39,740 nt of DNA, taken from Chloroflexota bacterium. GTDB lineage: Bacteria > Chloroflexota > Anaerolineae > UBA1429. The stretch covers positions 1-39,740 of the forward strand of contig DUUT01000127.1 in assembly GCA_012841405.1 (NCBI GenBank), in the 5' to 3' direction. This document shows positions 36,604 through 39,740 of this stretch, in pieces. The position numbers and the translations under genes were made by a program. The notes beneath the pieces were generated by a model, which saw only the letters and a program-made list of their open reading frames with translations, did no database searches and was not told where the DNA came from. Numbering within the stretch: position 1 is the stretch's first letter; each line of letters opens with the position of its first letter.

Positions 36604-37860
36604 CTACGCGCGCGCCGGGCTCAGGCGCTTACCCTGACGCGCCGTCTCTCCCAACAGGCGCGTCACGGTGCGCAAGAGCTCGCTCTGGCCGATCGGCTTT
36701 TGCAGCACCTCCGCGGCCCCCAGTGCGCGTGCCAGGTCCGCCTGATCGAGGACGGAGCAAATCACCACGGGGACGTTCGCCGTGCGGGGATTGTCTCGCA
36801 GGCCCTGCAGGATGTTCCAGCCATCCTCCCGCGGCATGAGGATGTCCAGCAGCACCAGATCAGGGGTGAATTCCTCCAGCAGCGCCCACGTATGAGCCGA
36901 GTCCGTCGAGCGCACAGTATAGGCTGCCGCCTGCAGGTATCGTCGGTACAAGCCCACCGTATCGGCATCGTCATCGATGATGAGTATCATCTTGGCCTTG
37001 GTACGGGGAATCGCCAGGCAGAATGATGGCGTGCCCGCGACGTCCCTACCGAGGGTGATCTGACCGCCGTAGGCCGTCAGCAGCCCTTGGCTGGCAGTAA
37101 AGCCCGTCAAGCGGTCCAAGCCGAGTGCTCTCGCTTTGCCTGCATCGAGTCCCACGATGGCCAGCGTCACCCATTCCCCCGACACGACGGCGCTCAGCCG
37201 TAGGGAGCCGCTCTCGGCCAGGTTCACCGCATCCACCAGGGCGCTCACGATGCTCTGGCGCAGCACCACAGGATCGATGTGCACCGTCGGCAGGTCAGCC
37301 GGGAGGTCACACGATAAGGCCAAGCCGCGTTGGCGCAGCAGGGGGTCGATCGTGGCCAACACATCCTCCACTACCTCGCGCAGCGGCGTGACCTGGCCTC
37401 CCGACTCGCGCGCCACACGCAGCGCCTCCTGCCTGGCGAGGGAGCTGCTCGAGACCGTCGCTGCCTCCGCGGATTCCGACTGGGCGGTAGCCACCTCGCG
37501 GCGGTAACGCTCCCAGAGGAGACTCACCAGCGCGTCCAGCGCCTCACGGTGCCAACGATAGTACGAGGTGTGGCTGATGCCCAACGTGGCTTCCACTTCC
37601 TCAGGCGTCAGGCACTCGATGTAGCGCAGGCGCAGGACATCATAGCCGAGACGCCCCGTGCGCCCGCCGGGGGCGGAATCGCCGGGCTGAAGGGCTTCTA
37701 GGGCATCGACCACCAACTCGCGCAGCGCTTGGGCGCGCGTGTCAGCCGGTTGGTCGTGCCAGGGCCAGGCACTCACGAGGCGCTGCAGTTGTAGGTGGGT
37801 GGGACTGTGAGAGTTCTGCAGGACGTCGCGGATCAGGAGGTCAAAGGTATCACGGTGCAC
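36604..37860 (-). CDS. HTH, ATPase-like and receiver domain fusion
   Basis: A 418-residue protein of uncommon order. The N-terminal domain (about 40-122) ends in a sigma-70 region-4-like helix-turn-helix, with LRYIECLTPEEVEATLGISH then SYYRWHREAL. A middle domain (about 160-287) has the shape of a HATPase (VLRQSIVSALVDAVNL, GLLTAYGGQITLG), but the N-box Asn is Asp210 and no DxGxG is recognisable. The C-terminal receiver (291-405) is intact: IIDDDAD, phospho-acceptor Asp339 (LVLLDILMPREDG), Lys388 (QKPI). It has no phospho-accepting histidine. It is probably a DNA-binding output protein controlled from its C-terminal receiver. GTG 37860 is preceded by AAGGAGG. It faces the hybrid kinase gene. 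Confidence 0.8.
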   Translation of the reverse strand: MHRDTFDLLIRDVLQNSHSPTHLQLQRLVSAWPWHDQPADTRAQALRELVVDALEALQPGDSAPGGRTGRLGYDVLRLRYIECLTPEEVEATLGISHTSYYRWHREALDALVSLLWERYRREVATAQSESAEAATVSSSSLARQEALRVARESGGQVTPLREVVEDVLATIDPLLRQRGLALSCDLPADLPTVHIDPVVLRQSIVSALVDAVNLAESGSLRLSAVVSGEWVTLAIVGLDAGKARALGLDRLTGFTASQGLLTAYGGQITLGRDVAGTPSFCLAIPRTKAKMILIIDDDADTVGLYRRYLQAAAYTVRSTDSAHTWALLEEFTPDLVLLDILMPREDGWNILQGLRDNPRTANVPVVICSVLDQADLARALGAAEVLQKPIGQSELLRTVTRLLGETARQGKRLSPARA

Positions 37861-37979
37861 CGTTACCGCCTCCTTCGTGCAGGAAGCACTGCTTCAGGCA
37901 TGGTATTTATCAGGAAGGCTTCAGGTAGGAAATGCCTTGTCGACGGGAGAGGGCACCCCCTATACTCGCTATAGGTGCG

Positions 37980-38009
37980 GGCCCCGCCTGTCGCCGCTTG
38001 TGCGGGGCC
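37980..38009. other. Leader hairpin upstream of the HTH/receiver gene
   Basis: GGCCCCGC (37980-37987) pairs perfectly with GCGGGGCC (38002-38009). It lies just downstream of the minus-strand promoter at 38015-38043 and so within the first 50 nt of that transcript. Confidence 0.55.
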
Positions 38010-38014
38010 ACTCC

Positions 38015-38043
38015 ATTGTAGCACGCTCGGTATCGGCGCCCAA
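38015..38043 (-). promoter_or_regulatory. Promoter of the HTH/receiver gene
   Basis: On the minus strand, TTGGGC (38038-38043) and TACAAT (38015-38020) have a 17-bp spacer, with TGC before the -10. The leader is about 150 nt. Confidence 0.62.
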
Positions 38044-38044
38044 C

Positions 38045-38123
38045 CGCTGGGCGTGCCCAACATCTGGCGCGCGCTCACCGCGCAGGCTTGCGCCTGGAGT
38101 ACCGCCCAGCGCTCGGCGTGCCC
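38045..38123 (+). repeat. Imperfect direct repeat in intergenic region
   Basis: Two copies of GCGTGCCCA with similar flanks (cgctgg and cgctcg) lie about 63 bp apart upstream of the solute-binding protein gene. Otherwise 37861-38302 contains only the promoter, hairpin and palindrome listed separately. Confidence 0.4.
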
Positions 38124-38244
38124 AGCCGAGGGCGAAGTATGGAGTTCCGGCAAGCACCGGCTCGGTGCGAGCCGCCCACGAGGAAGTGCATCAGGGAAGG
38201 AGGAGCAACCACCTACGAACGAGTCGGCGATGGTGATGCGAAAG

Positions 38245-38258
38245 GGTGCGATCGCACC
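38245..38258. promoter_or_regulatory. Perfect 14-bp palindrome, candidate operator
   Basis: GGTGCGATCGCACC is self-complementary and sits 45 bp before the solute-binding protein start. Short perfect palindromes in this position are typical operators of LacI- or GntR-type regulators of sugar transporters (inference). Confidence 0.5.
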
Positions 38259-38302
38259 GACATTGGCGACGGTCCGACAGTGTTCACGATGAGGAGGGTA
38301 GG

Positions 38303-39721
38303 ATGAGCGCTATTCTATCGCGACGCGAGCTGCTCCGCCGGGTAGGGCTAGGGGCCGCCGGCCTCGTGCTGGCCGCCTGTCAGCCCAAGGTTGTCGAGGT
38401 CGAAAAGGTCGTCACCCAAGAGGTCGTCAAGGAGGTGGAAAAGGTCATCAAGGAGACGATCGTTGTCGAAAAAGAGGTCCAGGCGCCCGAGCCCGTTACC
38501 GGCCCCATCGAAATCGTGGGCTGGAGCGTGAACGGCATGAACCCCGATGCCCCCGAGTGGAACGACTATCGGGAGACCGTCCTCGCCATCATGGAGGACG
38601 AGATGCCCGGCGTGACCTTTACCTGGCGCGATATGGGCTGGGATGAGGTACTGCGCCAGAACCTCGTCACCGGATTGCTGGGCGGCACGGCGCCGGATAT
38701 CATCGTCAACGAGAGCTTTATTCAGCCCTACGCCCGCATGGGGGCATATCTGCCTCTGGATGACGCGCTGGAGGAGGCCGGTATCCTGGATAACCTTATC
38801 CCCGGCACCTACGCCAACGCGGTAGCAGACGGCAAGATCTACGGTATCTCCCAGTTTACCGGGGTTTTTGCCTTCGAGTCGAACGCAGCCGTGGTCGAGA
38901 GAGCCGGGCTCGACCCCACCGTCTGGCCTACAACGTGGGATGAGCTGCTGGAGCGCTGCGCCGCCATTACCGAGGCCGGAAAGGACGAGTTCTACGGCTA
39001 CACCCTCCAAGGCCCCGTAGGCTTTTTGGTGGGCGGCATCATGCGCTACAACGTGTTCGGGAGCATGGTCGGCGCGCCCATGTGCAAGAATGACTGCATG
39101 GACCCGTTCTTTGACGACCCCAAGCTTGAGCAGGCCCTGACTTTTATTCGGGAGCTGAACCGCTACACGCCGCCAGGGTTGACCTGGAACCCCGACGAGG
39201 CCCAGGTGTACTCCCAGTTGCACGCCGGCGTCAGCGCCTATCAGATCGGTGCCAACTGGCACATGCAGTGGGCGGAGCAGTACGAGGTGGAGGACGTGAT
39301 CCAGTATGGGCCTCTCCCCCTGCCCGAAGGAGGCATCAACACCTCGCGCACCGTGGGCAACGTGATTGTCCTGGTCCTGTCCGGCACCAAGTATCCGTCC
39401 CAGTCCATTGACTTTCTCAAGATCCTCACCCGGGATGAAGTCACCGACCACATCTACATCGCCACAAAGGGCCGGTCGCCGTCGACCTACAGCGGCCTGG
39501 AGCGGACGCTGCCCAAGATCGACCCCCACCACAAGATCTTTTTCGACATCTTGCAGAACGCCGAGGTCGGCGCCATGCCGCAGTGGCCAAAAGCGGTTGA
39601 CAAGGTGTGGGCAGCCTTTAACGATATGATGACCAAGATCCTGAGCACCGAGGACCCCATCCCGGCGCTGCAGGCCGAGGCCCAAGAGGCGGCCGAAAAG
39701 GCCATCGCTGAGGCCAACTAG
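38303..39721 (+). CDS. ABC sugar-type solute-binding lipoprotein
   Basis: A 472-residue extracytoplasmic binding protein of family 1 (MalE/UgpB-like). The N-terminus has twin-arginine SRRELLRR, a hydrophobic stretch and lipobox LAAC with lipidated Cys26, suggesting Tat export followed by lipidation. Residues about 28-58 form the charged Val/Glu/Lys spacer (KVVEVEKVVTQEVVKEVEK) frequent in Chloroflexi binding proteins. The body from about 66 onward has the usual features (LLGGTAPDIIVNESF, YGISQFTG, GPVGFLVGG). It binds a sugar or related solute, unspecified. ATG 38303 is preceded by GAGGAGGGTAGG. ATG 39722 begins right after its stop and could start the permease gene, but only 19 bases remain in the window. 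Confidence 0.93.
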   Translation: MSAILSRRELLRRVGLGAAGLVLAACQPKVVEVEKVVTQEVVKEVEKVIKETIVVEKEVQAPEPVTGPIEIVGWSVNGMNPDAPEWNDYRETVLAIMEDEMPGVTFTWRDMGWDEVLRQNLVTGLLGGTAPDIIVNESFIQPYARMGAYLPLDDALEEAGILDNLIPGTYANAVADGKIYGISQFTGVFAFESNAAVVERAGLDPTVWPTTWDELLERCAAITEAGKDEFYGYTLQGPVGFLVGGIMRYNVFGSMVGAPMCKNDCMDPFFDDPKLEQALTFIRELNRYTPPGLTWNPDEAQVYSQLHAGVSAYQIGANWHMQWAEQYEVEDVIQYGPLPLPEGGINTSRTVGNVIVLVLSGTKYPSQSIDFLKILTRDEVTDHIYIATKGRSPSTYSGLERTLPKIDPHHKIFFDILQNAEVGAMPQWPKAVDKVWAAFNDMMTKILSTEDPIPALQAEAQEAAEKAIAEAN

Positions 39722-39740
39722 ATGATCCTGGCGGGGCGGC

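Overview
The window is about 39.7 kb of GC-rich bacterial DNA that most resembles a Chloroflexota (Chloroflexi) chromosome. Reasons: a sugar-type substrate-binding lipoprotein with the KVVEVEKVV-like charged linker common in that phylum, a secreted protein ending in YLPLLSR after a Thr/Pro linker, several large PAS/GAF kinases and rearranged two-component proteins, and a T-box ahead of trpS. The phylum call is inference from gene style; no rRNA is present. Recognisable promoters share one grammar: TTGAC-like -35, 16-17 bp spacer, TAnnAT -10, often with an extended TGn.

Layout. 1-2238: tRNA-Arg(TCG) on the minus strand and a roughly 1.3 kb insertion sequence with one DDE transposase and duplicated terminal repeats. 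2239-12436: a tightly spaced run on the plus strand containing a secreted alpha/beta hydrolase, acyl-CoA/acyl-ACP ligase, MacB-type ABC ATPase, double FtsX permease, lipoprotein membrane-fusion protein, acyl carrier protein, and an acyltransferase-like protein split by a frameshift. It looks like one lipid or acyl-product synthesis and export locus. 12542-15730: a receiver plus pseudokinase protein followed by a membrane histidine kinase. 15771-17315 (minus): a DksA/TraR-like zinc protein and an extended SDR reductase, divergent from a PHP phosphoesterase (17668-18405).

18406-24378: a palindrome-rich spacer, a homocysteine methyltransferase-like protein, a DegT/DnrJ aminotransferase, T-box-controlled trpS, and a UroD-superfamily protein with an archaeal-type IMP cyclohydrolase (PurO-like) in one short operon. 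24701-28542: oligoendopeptidase F, a multi-zinc-ribbon protein, and on the minus strand a flavodoxin-like protein and an adenosine-specific kinase-family protein.

28733-37860 is a signalling region: an 1175-residue PAS/GAF NarX-like kinase translationally coupled to a NarL-type regulator, a decayed response regulator between two direct repeats, a small membrane protein, a hybrid kinase with one dead and one apparently intact receiver, and (minus) an unusual HTH/ATPase-like/receiver fusion. 38303-39721 is an ABC solute-binding lipoprotein that probably begins a transporter operon running off the right edge.

The most notable items are the lipid-like synthesis/export operon, the frameshift in its last gene (CCC-C followed by a perfect 13-bp hairpin), the duplicated IS ends, the bacterial PurO homologue, the HTH/ATPase/receiver fusion, and the response-regulator pseudogene framed by a dispersed repeat.
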